Below, in pieces: positions 15,118 through 24,167 of a DNA stretch of 28,877 nt. The stretch comes from Mobilitalea sp. (lineage in GTDB: Bacteria > Bacillota_A > Clostridia > Lachnospirales > Lachnospiraceae): contig JARKQP010000376.1 of NCBI GenBank assembly GCA_029974875.1, forward strand, positions 1 through 28,877, read 5' to 3'. The translations under genes were made by a program, and so were the position numbers. The notes under the pieces are model-generated. The model saw only the letters and a list, made by a program, of their open reading frames with translations. It did no database searches and had not been told where the DNA came from. How positions within the stretch are numbered: position 1 is the stretch's first letter; the number at the start of each line of letters is the position of its first letter.

Positions 15118-15174
15118 GAAGTATCTTGGGAGAGTAGTGCCCTGCCTGGACAGAGCACTGGGAGGAGAACGCCT

Positions 15175-16245
15175 GTGGGGAATTTATTGACGGACAGCAG
15201 CACCTTTAGTGCCCTGGCAAAAACGTACAGTAACTTTCTTGTGCCCGCCATGAAAATCAAGGTCGGCACAAGTGATATTGCATCCACCTTAAAGGTAGGG
15301 ATTACGGATGTCAGCATTACCCTTGATTTAGATAATGCGAGCAGCGTGGATTTTACGGTCATCAATGTATATGACCTGAAAAGCACTGCCTTCTATGGGA
15401 ATGTCAAGTCCACCATAAAGCTGGGGGCGATCCTCACCGTGGAGCTGGGCTATGGCTCCTCCCTGACGGAGGTGTTCCAGGGATATGTGGCAAATTTAAA
15501 TATGGACTTCGGTGAAATACCAAAAATCTCCGTAGTCGCGACGGATGTCCGTGCGCTGATGGGGCGCAATATCCGGGAGGTGACACATAAGGACTTAAAG
15601 AAGGCCTCGGCGGTGGTCAGTAAAATCATGGAGATCTACAGCAAGGTATCCAAGGTTAAGGTGACGGACACACCGGAGCAGGAGGATCCCTTCATACAAA
15701 ATGATTCTGACCTGGAATATATCTTAAAGGAGCTTTGCCCCAAGACCAACAGTGAGTTTTTTGTCCTTGGGGATACGGCATATTTTCGTAAAATGCACGA
15801 CCCGGACAAGGAAATCACAACCCTAAGCCCAGGCAGCGGGCTGATCTCCTTCCAATGCAATACCACCTATGTGGATGAGGTGATACAGATCTATGGACAT
15901 GACGAGCAGACCAATAAGCCGGTAACAGCGAAGAAGGATGCAAAAAGCGATACAAAGTCAGCGTCAGCCCTGTCAAAGAAGCCTGTACGGGAGTTGAGGA
16001 TCTCGGATACCATTGATGCTACAAAGGCGGAAAATATCGCGGCCTATGAGCTGGAGCAGCTGATGAAGAGCTCACAGCAGGGAGGGGGAACCTGCATCGG
16101 ACTTCCGGAGCTTTGCCCGGGAAGATACTTAAAAATAGAGAAGCTGGATGAGAGCGTCAATAAAACCTATTATTTAAAAACAGTGACCCACAGCTTTAGT
16201 GAAAGCGGCTTTACGACGAATTTTACCATAGGGGGATTTAAGTAA
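15175..16245 (+). CDS. Baseplate hub protein, gpD/gp27-like (VgrG N-terminal half)
   Basis: 356 residues from GTG 15175, with GGAGGAG at 15161-15167. The sequence resembles the phage late control gene D / T4 gp27 family: an N-terminal beta-rich domain (MKIKVGTSDIASTLKVGITD, TVELGYGSSLTEVFQGYVAN, PKISVVATDVRALMG), a central region (SDLEYILKELCPKTNSEFFV), and a C-terminal domain ending YYLKTVTHSFSESGFTTNF. It forms the trimeric hub between tube and spike. Here the hub and spike are encoded by separate, overlapping genes (stop TAA and next ATG share one base at 16245), whereas VgrG and Afp8 fuse them. Confidence 0.9.
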   Translation: MGNLLTDSSTFSALAKTYSNFLVPAMKIKVGTSDIASTLKVGITDVSITLDLDNASSVDFTVINVYDLKSTAFYGNVKSTIKLGAILTVELGYGSSLTEVFQGYVANLNMDFGEIPKISVVATDVRALMGRNIREVTHKDLKKASAVVSKIMEIYSKVSKVKVTDTPEQEDPFIQNDSDLEYILKELCPKTNSEFFVLGDTAYFRKMHDPDKEITTLSPGSGLISFQCNTTYVDEVIQIYGHDEQTNKPVTAKKDAKSDTKSASALSKKPVRELRISDTIDATKAENIAAYELEQLMKSSQQGGGTCIGLPELCPGRYLKIEKLDESVNKTYYLKTVTHSFSESGFTTNFTIGGFK

Positions 16246-17030
16246 TGGATATTAGTGATTTATTGATACAGCAGCAGGGAAGCAGACGGTCCCATAGCTC
16301 CGGCTGCCTTAGCATTATGACCGGAGTCGTGAAGGAAAATTATAATGAAAACTTCCCCGGAAAGGTCAGGGTAGAATTCTTCTTCGGGGAGGAGGGAAAG
16401 ACCTCCTCGGAATGGGTCAGGGTGATGCAGCCATACTGTGGAAAGGAATACGGGGACTATTTTATCCCGGAGATCAATACGGAGGTAGTGCTGGGCTTTA
16501 ATCTGGGAAACATTAATAAGCCGGTTGTCCTGGGCTGCCTGTGGAATGATGTGGATACCATACCAAAGGAAGTGGCAAACAAGGATAATTCCATTAAATG
16601 CATCAGGACCAAGGGAGGCCACGAGATCCTTTTTGATGAAACAAAGGATGCAGAAAAGATCAGGATCCGGACAAATAAAAAGCTGACAATCCAATTAGAG
16701 GATAAGGAAGAGAAAATATCAATCCAGGATGAAAAGGGAGAGAACCTCCTCAGCATGGACTGCAAGAACGGGGAGATCCGCTTAAAGGCAAAGAAAAAAC
16801 TGGTCTTTTCCGCAGGGGATAAGGATATGCTGACCCTAGACGGCACCGGGAAGAAGGCTTCTCTCGAGGCAGATAATATTGAAATCAGCGCAACCCAGGC
16901 CATAAAGCTGAAGGGGCAGAATGCTTCGCTGGAGGGCAACAGCATGCTGGAGCTGAAAAGCTCAGGAAACATTAAGGCACAGGCCAGCGCACTCGTGGAA
17001 TTAAAGGGTGCCATGGTAAAGATAAACTGA
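16245..17030 (+). CDS. Spike protein, gp5/VgrG OB-fold and beta-helix part
   Basis: 261 residues from ATG 16245, which overlaps the hub stop codon (TAATG) behind GGGGGA. Residues ~20-105 are a gp5 OB-fold (MTGVVKENYNENFPGKVRVE, EWVRVMQPYCGKEYGDYFIP, NKPVVLGCLWND). The rest is a regular beta-strand repeat (KIRIRTNKKLTIQLEDKEEK, LEADNIEISATQAIKLKG, SMLELKSSGNIKAQAS) typical of the triple-stranded spike. It ends with MVKIN. There is no lysozyme domain and no fused effector. A PAAR tip, expected next to it, is not encoded in this window. Confidence 0.92.
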   Translation: MDISDLLIQQQGSRRSHSSGCLSIMTGVVKENYNENFPGKVRVEFFFGEEGKTSSEWVRVMQPYCGKEYGDYFIPEINTEVVLGFNLGNINKPVVLGCLWNDVDTIPKEVANKDNSIKCIRTKGGHEILFDETKDAEKIRIRTNKKLTIQLEDKEEKISIQDEKGENLLSMDCKNGEIRLKAKKKLVFSAGDKDMLTLDGTGKKASLEADNIEISATQAIKLKGQNASLEGNSMLELKSSGNIKAQASALVELKGAMVKIN

Positions 17031-17044
17031 TAAGAAAAGCAGCG

Positions 17045-17204
17045 GATAAGTAGAATCAGAAGGATAAGTAGAATCAGAAGGGTAAGTAGGATCAGAAGGA
17101 TTAGTGAGATCAGAAAGATCAGAAGGATTAGAAGAATTAGCAGGATAAGAAGGATAAAAGGATTAGCAGGATAAAAGAATTAGCAGGATAAGAAGGATTA
17201 GAAA
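17045..17204 (+). repeat. 9-bp tandem repeat, about 18 units, purine-rich
   Basis: Eighteen units of roughly GATWAGAAG (GATAAGTAG, AATCAGAAG, GATTAGCAG and similar; two units are 8 bp) fill nearly the whole gap between spike and gp25 genes. The last unit runs into the AAGGAGG ribosome site at 17204-17210, so the repeat may have expanded from a ribosome-site-like sequence. All three frames contain stops, so it is non-coding. Confidence 0.88.
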
Positions 17205-17218
17205 AGGAGGCTTTGTCT

Positions 17219-17638
17219 ATGGACGACAGGGATATGGTCAATGATTTTCTTGGGGTTGGCTGGAAATTCCCGGTAGAGGTGGATGAGACCACGGGACGGA
17301 TTAAGACGGTCAGCTATGAGGAGGATGTGAAGGAAGCCATCTACCTGATTATGATGACAAAGCCCGGTGAACGGATGATGCGCCCTGACTTTGGCTGTGG
17401 GATTTCAGACTATATATTTGAAACCATGGATTATTCCACAATCGTACAGCTGCAAAATGAGATCTTAAATGCCCTGATCCTATGGGAGCCCCGCATTACG
17501 GATGTAGAGGTGGAGGTAAAGGCGGACGATGAAACCGTGGGCAAGCTAAATATCAGCATCAGCTATGTAGTCCGTATTACCAATAATCCCTACAATATGG
17601 TCTACCCTTATTATATCAATGAAGGAATTCAGCAATAA
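17219..17638 (+). CDS. Baseplate wedge protein gp25-like
   Basis: 139 residues from ATG 17219, chosen because AAAGGAGG ends 8 nt upstream; TTG 17213 is too close. The GPW/gp25 pattern is clear: FLGVGWKFPVEVDETTGRI, YEEDVKEAIYLIMMTKPGE, RMMRPDFGCGISDYIFE, and ALILWEPRITDVEVEVK. gp25 proteins bind the sheath initiator site on the baseplate. The product is of normal size. The ordering gp5-gp25-J matches Afp8-Afp9-Afp11, but the intervening PAAR (Afp10) is missing. Confidence 0.94.
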   Translation: MDDRDMVNDFLGVGWKFPVEVDETTGRIKTVSYEEDVKEAIYLIMMTKPGERMMRPDFGCGISDYIFETMDYSTIVQLQNEILNALILWEPRITDVEVEVKADDETVGKLNISISYVVRITNNPYNMVYPYYINEGIQQ

Positions 17639-17651
17639 ACTCTATACAGGC

Positions 17652-17793
17652 AATTGCGAAACGATATAGTTCTTGCAATTGTGTGTACAGTGGATACTAT
17701 TCCTCCGCTCCAACGCTTCCTTCGGGCTTAGCTTCCGATCCGAAATAGTATTCATTGTGTACACAATATCTACAGTTTATGAGCTTCGCAATT
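17652..17793 (+). repeat. Long imperfect palindrome, MITE/REP-like element
   Basis: Left arm 17652-17701 and right arm 17744-17793 are both 50 nt and pair as an inverted repeat: AATTGCGAA/TTCGCAATT at the outer ends, ATTGTGT(GT)ACA(G)TG nearer the centre, and ATACTATT/AATAGTAT at the inner ends. The 17 nt in the middle of each arm pair poorly. The 42-nt loop is GC-richer and contains two GCTTCC copies. The whole gap 17639-17835 has no gene apart from the ribosome site AGAGGAGG at 17821-17828. No transposase gene is present, so it is best seen as a non-autonomous element or a bulky RNA hairpin between the gp25 and J genes. Confidence 0.75.
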
Positions 17794-17835
17794 ATTTGAA
17801 TAAACAAACCCTATAGATAGAGAGGAGGCAGCCAG

Positions 17836-20800
17836 GTGAAGCTACCGGAGCTTGATAAAAGGACAAAAAAGGATATCTTAGAGAAAATTAAAAAAACCTC
17901 ACTGGCCTATACTCCTGAATGGAGGTATGACCAGGATAACCCGGAGGCAGGAACTGCCTTATCCATAATCTATGCAAATATGATGTCGGATACCATTAAC
18001 CGCTTTAACCGGGTGCCTGAGTTAAACCGGACCACTTTCTTTCAGAGGATTGGTGCGGATATGCTTCCTGCCATACCCGCAAAGGGCTATGCGACCTTTG
18101 GGCTGGTGAACCAGGAGGTTCCCGGGGTTGAGGTAAGGCGCGGAACCAGGTTATCGGCGGATGATAAGGAGCAGGGAACCGTAATCTTTGAGACGGTCAA
18201 TGATGTCTATGTCACCCCGGCGAGCTTAGACCATATCTATGTGGCTGATGGGGCGGAGGATCGGATGGTACATCTCTATGACAGGGAGGCCTTTGAGGTA
18301 AATCCATCGCCCTTCTATATCTTTGATGCAGAGGGAGAGAATTTACAGTCCCATGAGATGTATTTCTGCCATGATGCGGTCCTGCGGATCGAAAGTGAGG
18401 CTTGGATCGTCGTGAGCTTCCATCTTGGACGGGGAGGAGAGATCCCTTTCCAGGTACAAAAGGCTCTTCTGGATCAGGAGAAGGTCAGGATCGAATATTT
18501 TTCAGGGGAAGGCTATACGGAATTTTATGAAAAAAGAATAGAAAATGATGAGCTCTGGCTCCGCAAGCAGAGGAACCAGCCTGGCTCCCAGCCAACCCGG
18601 CTTGGTGACCGGGAAAGCTACGTAATCAGAATGACGGTAAAGGATGTGAAGCCCTTTTTGCATTTCTCCATGGAAAATATCACCGTCAGATCCCATGGAA
18701 GCAAAATTATGCCGGAGCTGATCCATGCCAATGGCATTGACCAGAAGCTCCAGGAGTTCTATCCCTTTGGGGAGAGGCCGTCCTTGTTCACGGAGGTCTA
18801 TTTCGTGTCCAGGGAGGTTCTATGTAAGAAAGGAGCCATGGTTAGCTTAAGCTTCCAGCTGGAGTTTGTCAAGGTACCCCTGGAGTTTCAGACGGAAGAG
18901 GCGCCGGTGAAATGGAAATATATTATGAAGCGTTCGGATTTTAAGCCGGATGTTGAGTTTGACATAACCGTGGAGGAGGTCAGCTGGGAGTATTTTAACG
19001 GGGAAGGCTGGAGCCGGCTGTACCTGAACAACCAGCATGCAGACATGTTCAGCTGCAGGGACGGGAAGTTTGGAACCACAATCACCATGACTTTCCAATG
19101 TCCGCAAAATATCAGCCCCTTCCAGATTAATTCCATCAACTCTTACAGCATCAGAGCCAGGGTGTTAAAGATGAACAACCTCTTTAAAATGAAGGGCAAT
19201 TATATTACGCCCCTGATTACGAAGCCCTCCTTCCGCTACGATTATATGCAAAAGGGTCTGACACCGACGGAGCTGCTTCTGCGCAACAATATGGCGGAAA
19301 AGCATTACAGCCACAAGGCATTGGAGGGCGGACTTAAGGAGATAGAGCCATTTTATGGGCTGGAGGAGGAGCAGCTTACGATGTACCTCGGCTTTACAGT
19401 TCCGCCCCTGGATGGTCCCATTAAGCTCTTATTCTCCATGCTGGAGACGATTAATGCGAAGCTGCCCCGCCTGGTCTATGAATATTATGGGGGCGGACAC
19501 TGGCAGGCCTTAAATATTGTGGATGAGACCGACAAGATGCGAAAGACCGGGGTCATCACCATGACGGGCAGCCATGATTTTATGAGGCAGACCCTGTTTG
19601 GGCGGGAATTATACTGGATACGGATCCTGGACGGGGAGAATGCCTACCGTGCCAGGAAGCAGAAAACAAGAGTTCCCTGCATCAGCGGCATTTATATTAA
19701 TTCTACAAAGATAGAAGCAGTTGAGACCATGGAAGCGGAGACCTTCCAGGTGGAGGTAAGAAAGGAAAACCAGGTTTTCCAGCTGCTTGGCGGCCAGGTG
19801 TACCGGGCAGCCCTTTGGGTCAATGAGAGAAAGACCCTCTCCGACAGGGAGATGGCAGCCTTGGAGGAACAATATAAGGTAAGGTATGGATATGATGCTG
19901 ACGGGCAGATCAAGGAAATCTGGGTCTGCTGGAATGAGGTTGAGAATTTCGCACTGTCAGGACCGGAGGACCGGCATTATATCCTTGACCGGATCCATGG
20001 AAGCATCCGTTTTTCCGACGGAAGAAACGGCAGGATCCCAAGCTCCGGACCGGATGATACTATCCTTGTAGAATATAGCTGTGGAGGAGGCCTGAAGGGA
20101 AATGTAGATCCTGGTCAGGTGGCCACCATTGACCGCTCCATCGGCTTTATTAACCGGGTGACAAACCATGAGATTACGACGGGCGGAAGTGACCAGGAGA
20201 CCCTGCAGGAAGCGCTGCTTCGGAATGCAGCAGCAATGAAGCACGGCTACCGGGCGGTTATGCCCAGCGATTATGAGGCTTTGGCGCTGGAAGCGTCAAG
20301 AAATATACTGAGGGGCAAATGCATTGCCAATTGTAATGGAACAGGGGAGAAGGAATACGGGGCGGTTACCCTGGTCCTCCTCCAGAAGGACTACATCGGA
20401 GGGCGCAAATTCTTTGATTCCATCAAGACCCAGGTGGTAAATTACATTACGCCAAGGATGAGCAGTAACCTGGTTGAGCTGAATAAATTCCATGTGATAG
20501 AGCCCAGGTTTATCGAGATCTCGGTCCATGCAGAGGCTGTCGTGAAAGAATTCGACCAGGTCTTTGAGGCTAAGGGCCGTATTCTGGAGAAGATATGCCG
20601 GTTCATCGACCCTACCAAGGGGAATTTTAACGGACAGGGCTGGGAAATCGGGACCCTGCCAAACAATACCCAGGTACTGAATGCGATTCAGGATATCAAG
20701 GAGCTCCAGTATATCCGCAATGTGAGGATCACCGGCTTTGTCCGGGGAGCGGCAGGCCTTATGGAGGTAGACTTAGAGCGTGAGGATGTAAAGCGCTTCG

Positions 20801-20847
20801 TGCTGCCAATTGCAGGAACACATGAGATTATTGTCGGCGTTGAGTAG
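17836..20847 (+). CDS. Baseplate J-like protein, large (Afp11-type)
   Basis: 1003 residues from GTG 17836, with AGAGGAGG upstream. The N-terminus (PELDKRTKKDILEKIKKTS, EWRYDQDNPEAGTALSIIYA) matches CIS baseplate proteins of the Afp11 type, and residues ~750-1000 hold a gp47/J-like domain (GGGLKGNVDPGQVATIDR, TTGGSDQETLQEALLRNAAA, YRAVMPSDYEALALEASRNI). The long middle is beta-rich with repeated 'EYF.GEGW/YEYYGGGHW' motifs, as in other large baseplate wedge proteins. It would form wedge arms around the hub. It is followed 35 nt later by a second J-like gene, as in the Afp11-Afp12 pair. Confidence 0.9.
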   Translation: MKLPELDKRTKKDILEKIKKTSLAYTPEWRYDQDNPEAGTALSIIYANMMSDTINRFNRVPELNRTTFFQRIGADMLPAIPAKGYATFGLVNQEVPGVEVRRGTRLSADDKEQGTVIFETVNDVYVTPASLDHIYVADGAEDRMVHLYDREAFEVNPSPFYIFDAEGENLQSHEMYFCHDAVLRIESEAWIVVSFHLGRGGEIPFQVQKALLDQEKVRIEYFSGEGYTEFYEKRIENDELWLRKQRNQPGSQPTRLGDRESYVIRMTVKDVKPFLHFSMENITVRSHGSKIMPELIHANGIDQKLQEFYPFGERPSLFTEVYFVSREVLCKKGAMVSLSFQLEFVKVPLEFQTEEAPVKWKYIMKRSDFKPDVEFDITVEEVSWEYFNGEGWSRLYLNNQHADMFSCRDGKFGTTITMTFQCPQNISPFQINSINSYSIRARVLKMNNLFKMKGNYITPLITKPSFRYDYMQKGLTPTELLLRNNMAEKHYSHKALEGGLKEIEPFYGLEEEQLTMYLGFTVPPLDGPIKLLFSMLETINAKLPRLVYEYYGGGHWQALNIVDETDKMRKTGVITMTGSHDFMRQTLFGRELYWIRILDGENAYRARKQKTRVPCISGIYINSTKIEAVETMEAETFQVEVRKENQVFQLLGGQVYRAALWVNERKTLSDREMAALEEQYKVRYGYDADGQIKEIWVCWNEVENFALSGPEDRHYILDRIHGSIRFSDGRNGRIPSSGPDDTILVEYSCGGGLKGNVDPGQVATIDRSIGFINRVTNHEITTGGSDQETLQEALLRNAAAMKHGYRAVMPSDYEALALEASRNILRGKCIANCNGTGEKEYGAVTLVLLQKDYIGGRKFFDSIKTQVVNYITPRMSSNLVELNKFHVIEPRFIEISVHAEAVVKEFDQVFEAKGRILEKICRFIDPTKGNFNGQGWEIGTLPNNTQVLNAIQDIKELQYIRNVRITGFVRGAAGLMEVDLEREDVKRFVLPIAGTHEIIVGVE

Positions 20848-20882
20848 GGCCTTACGGCCAAATGTTCGTCAGGAGGTGTAAC

Positions 20883-22994
20883 ATGTTACCGGTAATCAAT
20901 CTGGATGATGAGAATTTTATCGATATTTTTGAAGAAGCCAGGCAAATGATCTCGGGTGTATACCCAAGATGGACGGATTATAATGAGCATGACCCGGGAA
21001 TAACCTTTCTGGAGCTCTTTGCCTGGATGAAGGAAATGCAGCAGTTCCACATGAACCAGGTTGGAAAGGAAAATGACCTGATGTATCTAAAGCTCCTTGG
21101 GATGAAGCTGCTCCACAGGGAGCCTGCGAAAACCATCGTCAAGGCTTCCGGCGTAAACCGGAGCCGTGTCCTGCCAAAGGGAAGCAAGCTGATGGCAGGA
21201 AGTGTCAGCTTTGAGACGGAGGGGACAAAGAATCTGGAGGAGGCACAGATCAAGGCCTGTATCTCAAGATCCAAGTCCAGGGAGGTCATTTTAGAAGGAA
21301 ATGCGCTGCACCGGAGCGGCAGCCACCGGCTGTTCCTGTTCGGTGAGGATCCCCAAGCAGGGGATGAATTCCTGTTGCAGCTTGACAGGGTGCTGTTACC
21401 AGGGATGGAGCACAGCATTTATTTTAAAATATTTGAGGATTATCCCATCAGGAGGAATCCTGTTACCGGGGATATGGTTCCACTGGCCCGGATCTCCCTA
21501 TGGTATTACAGCCAGGAAGGCTGGGAGCAGTGTGAGGTGGTGGAGGATGAAACCCATGGGTTTATCCAAAGCGGAAGGCTCTGCCTGAGCTTCGGAAAAA
21601 GCATGGGGAGAATGGATGCTGGATATTTGATAAAATTCAAGCTGGAGGACAGTTATTATGAGGTTCCCCCTACCTTGGAGGAGATCTCCCTGAATATGCT
21701 TCCCGTTGTGCAGAAGGATACATTTGTAGAATATCAGGATTTTATAGTACATAGATCCGGTACAATAAAAACCGGGAAGAGGTCTGGAGAAGGGACCGAT
21801 ATAGAGGAACTTTCGGAGGAGCTGGAGCTTATCCTGGATAATTACTTGTCCCTGCATGGGCTGGTGGAGCTGTACATCCTGGAGGACCAGGGATATTACC
21901 CTTGTACCGGCTATGAGCTGGTCAGGGAGGAAGCGCGAACCAGGGTCAGGATGGAGAACCCCTTCCTTCATAGGGAAGAGGATGTCCTAAACCTGAGGGT
22001 GGTCAGCTTCCGGGGGGATGCGGTGCTGACCAGGTGCTACGAAGGGGATGGCTTTCCACATCAGACCATAGATTTGGAAAATCCGGATATTTTTTACGAA
22101 AGCTTTGAGCTGCTTGGGGAAAATGAGCTGGCGCCGGGCTACTACCTGCCATGGCAGAAGGTAGAAAGCTTCTCCTGCTCGGAGGAAGCTGACAACCACT
22201 ATGTTTTTGATGACAGGAAGGGAATGGTTTATTTTGGAAATGCCCAGAAGGGAAGGGTACCGGAAGGAAATATCCTTATCATAGGATATGCCACTACCCT
22301 TGGGGTCCGTGGAAATGTAAAGGCGCAGCAGATTAACAGGCTTTTGGGAGAGGAAGGGATCCGGGTATCCAATCCTGACAATGTAAGCCATGGACGTGAC
22401 AAGGAAACCGTAGAGGCCTGCTTCAAGCGCTATATACGGGGATTTCGCCAGGTAAAGCGTGCCATAACCAAGGAGGATTATGAGGAAATCATAAAATCAA
22501 CGCCAGGACTTATGGTAGAGGCGGCGAAGGTAATTCCCGCCACGGCTCCCAATTGCGTCACGGTTGTCGTCAGCCCCTATAGCGGGGAACGCAGGCTCGT
22601 CCTAAACCGGGCCTACCAGGAAAACATCCTGCGTCTGCTGGATAAAAAACGTCTGGTAGGAACCAAGGTAATGCTCTTATCCCCGGAATATATCGGGATA
22701 TCCGTCTACGGGGAGCTTGCGGTAAAGCCTCATTACCTCCATGCCCGGGAGATGGTCCAGGCAGCGGTGGAGGATTACTTTAAGAAGATAGGGCAGGAAT
22801 TCGGAAAAACTGTTTTATATAACGAGATCTACGGGATTATTGATATTTTAGACTGTGTAGCCCGGGTGGAGAACCTGTCAGTCAATGCCCAGGGAAAAGG
22901 GATTACAAGGAGCATGAACCAGGATCTGGTCCTGCCCCCCAATGGGATCGTGTATTTGAAGGATGCCCATTTTTCGGTATCAGTAAAGGAATAG
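20883..22994 (+). CDS. Second baseplate J-like protein (Afp12-type)
   Basis: 703 residues. ATG 20883 was chosen because AGGAGGTG at 20871-20878 precedes it; ATG 20862 lies before the ribosome site. The motif YPRWTDYNEHDPGITFLELF near residue 30 is a signature of 'putative baseplate assembly protein' in CIS and phage tails. From about residue 470 there is a J-like part (TTLGVRGNVKAQQINRLL, RDKETVEACFKRYIRGFRQV, AITKEDYEEIIKSTPGLMVE), then LSPEYIGISVYGELAVKPHY near the C-terminus. It likely builds the second wedge component with the preceding gene. It is followed 18 nt later by the gpI-like gene. Confidence 0.9.
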   Translation: MLPVINLDDENFIDIFEEARQMISGVYPRWTDYNEHDPGITFLELFAWMKEMQQFHMNQVGKENDLMYLKLLGMKLLHREPAKTIVKASGVNRSRVLPKGSKLMAGSVSFETEGTKNLEEAQIKACISRSKSREVILEGNALHRSGSHRLFLFGEDPQAGDEFLLQLDRVLLPGMEHSIYFKIFEDYPIRRNPVTGDMVPLARISLWYYSQEGWEQCEVVEDETHGFIQSGRLCLSFGKSMGRMDAGYLIKFKLEDSYYEVPPTLEEISLNMLPVVQKDTFVEYQDFIVHRSGTIKTGKRSGEGTDIEELSEELELILDNYLSLHGLVELYILEDQGYYPCTGYELVREEARTRVRMENPFLHREEDVLNLRVVSFRGDAVLTRCYEGDGFPHQTIDLENPDIFYESFELLGENELAPGYYLPWQKVESFSCSEEADNHYVFDDRKGMVYFGNAQKGRVPEGNILIIGYATTLGVRGNVKAQQINRLLGEEGIRVSNPDNVSHGRDKETVEACFKRYIRGFRQVKRAITKEDYEEIIKSTPGLMVEAAKVIPATAPNCVTVVVSPYSGERRLVLNRAYQENILRLLDKKRLVGTKVMLLSPEYIGISVYGELAVKPHYLHAREMVQAAVEDYFKKIGQEFGKTVLYNEIYGIIDILDCVARVENLSVNAQGKGITRSMNQDLVLPPNGIVYLKDAHFSVSVKE

Positions 22995-23012
22995 GATGGG
23001 AGGTGGAAGGCC

Positions 23013-24143
23013 GTGAGGGAAAAGGTGAAATACTTTGTGCTTAACAAGGAAGAGGATTACAGGAGGGGCTCGGGCAGCAACCTGGAATATCTCTCCCCAG
23101 GCATCAGGATTAAGGATACAGGCCGGACGGAGGGCAGCTTCTTCTCCAGGCTCTTTGACAGCAGGGAGAAGAAGACGAAATGGCACCGGCTGCTTGTGGA
23201 GCGTGCTTCCTTAACCCAGGCCTTGGTCCGCTTTTGTTTTTATGCCAGCGACAGCCGTTTTCTGGAGTATGGGGGGAAGGGCTATGATATAGGCGATCTA
23301 TTACAGGATAAAACAATTGACACGGACAGGAAACGGCAGATGCTTTCCCCCTTTCTAATCCAGGAGCTCCAGGATCCTGGGGATGCGCTTTTGTTTGGTG
23401 TGGAGGGGAGATATCTTTGGTTCCAGGTTATTTTGACGGCCCAGGGGCAGCTCTCCCCGGAAATCTACCGTATTAAGATATTTTTCCCGAAGAACACCTG
23501 GATGGAGTATTTGCCGGAAGTGTACCAGATGGATCCGGGGAGCGCTTCCTTTGTGGAACGGTTCCTGGGAATCTACCAGACCATTTATCAGGATATGACG
23601 GAGCAGATTGATGGCGTAGCAGCCAATTTTGACCCGGATGCGGTAGAAGAAGAGCTGCTGCGGTGGCTCTCCGGCTGGCTGTCCATTGAGGATAGCCACC
23701 TCTGGACCAGGGAGCGGCTCAGGTATTTAGTAAAGCATGCGATGGAGCTTTACAGCATACGGGGAACAGTAGAATACCTAGAGCGCATGATTGCCCTTTA
23801 TACGGGCAGGCAGCCCTATATCATCGAATACCACCAGCTGGAGCCATTTTTGCAGGACGTGGGGCAGGCGGAGCTGATCGGTTCCCTCTATGGTGATAAT
23901 AAATACATCTTTACCGTGATCGCCGGCCTGAATGCGGTGGGCGGCAACAGCGAATATAAGATATTAACCCGGATCATTGAGAATTCAAAGCCGGCACATA
24001 TGGATTGTAATGTGGTCGTACTGGAGCCCTTCATTTTCCTTAGCCGGCACTCCTATCTGGGGATCAACAGCGTGCTGGGACAATACCAGGATATGGTGCT
24101 GGATGGGCAGGCAGCCCTGTCCTTTACACGCTTGAACGCATAA
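23013..24143 (+). CDS. P2 gpI-like baseplate/tail protein
   Basis: 376 residues from GTG 23013, with GGGAGGTGG upstream. The C-terminal ~220 residues carry the P2 tail protein I pattern: LPEVYQMDPGSASFVERFLG, EELLRWLSGWLSIEDSHLW, YLVKHAMELYSIRGTVEYLE, and LYTGRQPYIIEY. These proteins attach to the J-type wedge at the baseplate rim and often connect fibres. The N-terminal ~170 residues are of a CIS-specific type (RASLTQALVRFCFYASDSRF) I cannot further assign. The order J-J-gpI matches phage P2-like and CIS baseplates. Confidence 0.85.
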   Translation: MREKVKYFVLNKEEDYRRGSGSNLEYLSPGIRIKDTGRTEGSFFSRLFDSREKKTKWHRLLVERASLTQALVRFCFYASDSRFLEYGGKGYDIGDLLQDKTIDTDRKRQMLSPFLIQELQDPGDALLFGVEGRYLWFQVILTAQGQLSPEIYRIKIFFPKNTWMEYLPEVYQMDPGSASFVERFLGIYQTIYQDMTEQIDGVAANFDPDAVEEELLRWLSGWLSIEDSHLWTRERLRYLVKHAMELYSIRGTVEYLERMIALYTGRQPYIIEYHQLEPFLQDVGQAELIGSLYGDNKYIFTVIAGLNAVGGNSEYKILTRIIENSKPAHMDCNVVVLEPFIFLSRHSYLGINSVLGQYQDMVLDGQAALSFTRLNA

Positions 24144-24167
24144 TAATAACGAAAGGTGGAATTGCCA

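Noticed and set aside
17639..17835. tRNA or other standard RNA gene in the palindromic gap
   Set aside because: No cloverleaf, anticodon arm or GTTCRA box fits; the symmetry is that of a simple long inverted repeat.
20862..20882. ATG 20862 as start of the second J-like protein
   Set aside because: It lies upstream of the AGGAGGTG ribosome site that serves ATG 20883, and homologues begin near MLPVINLDD.
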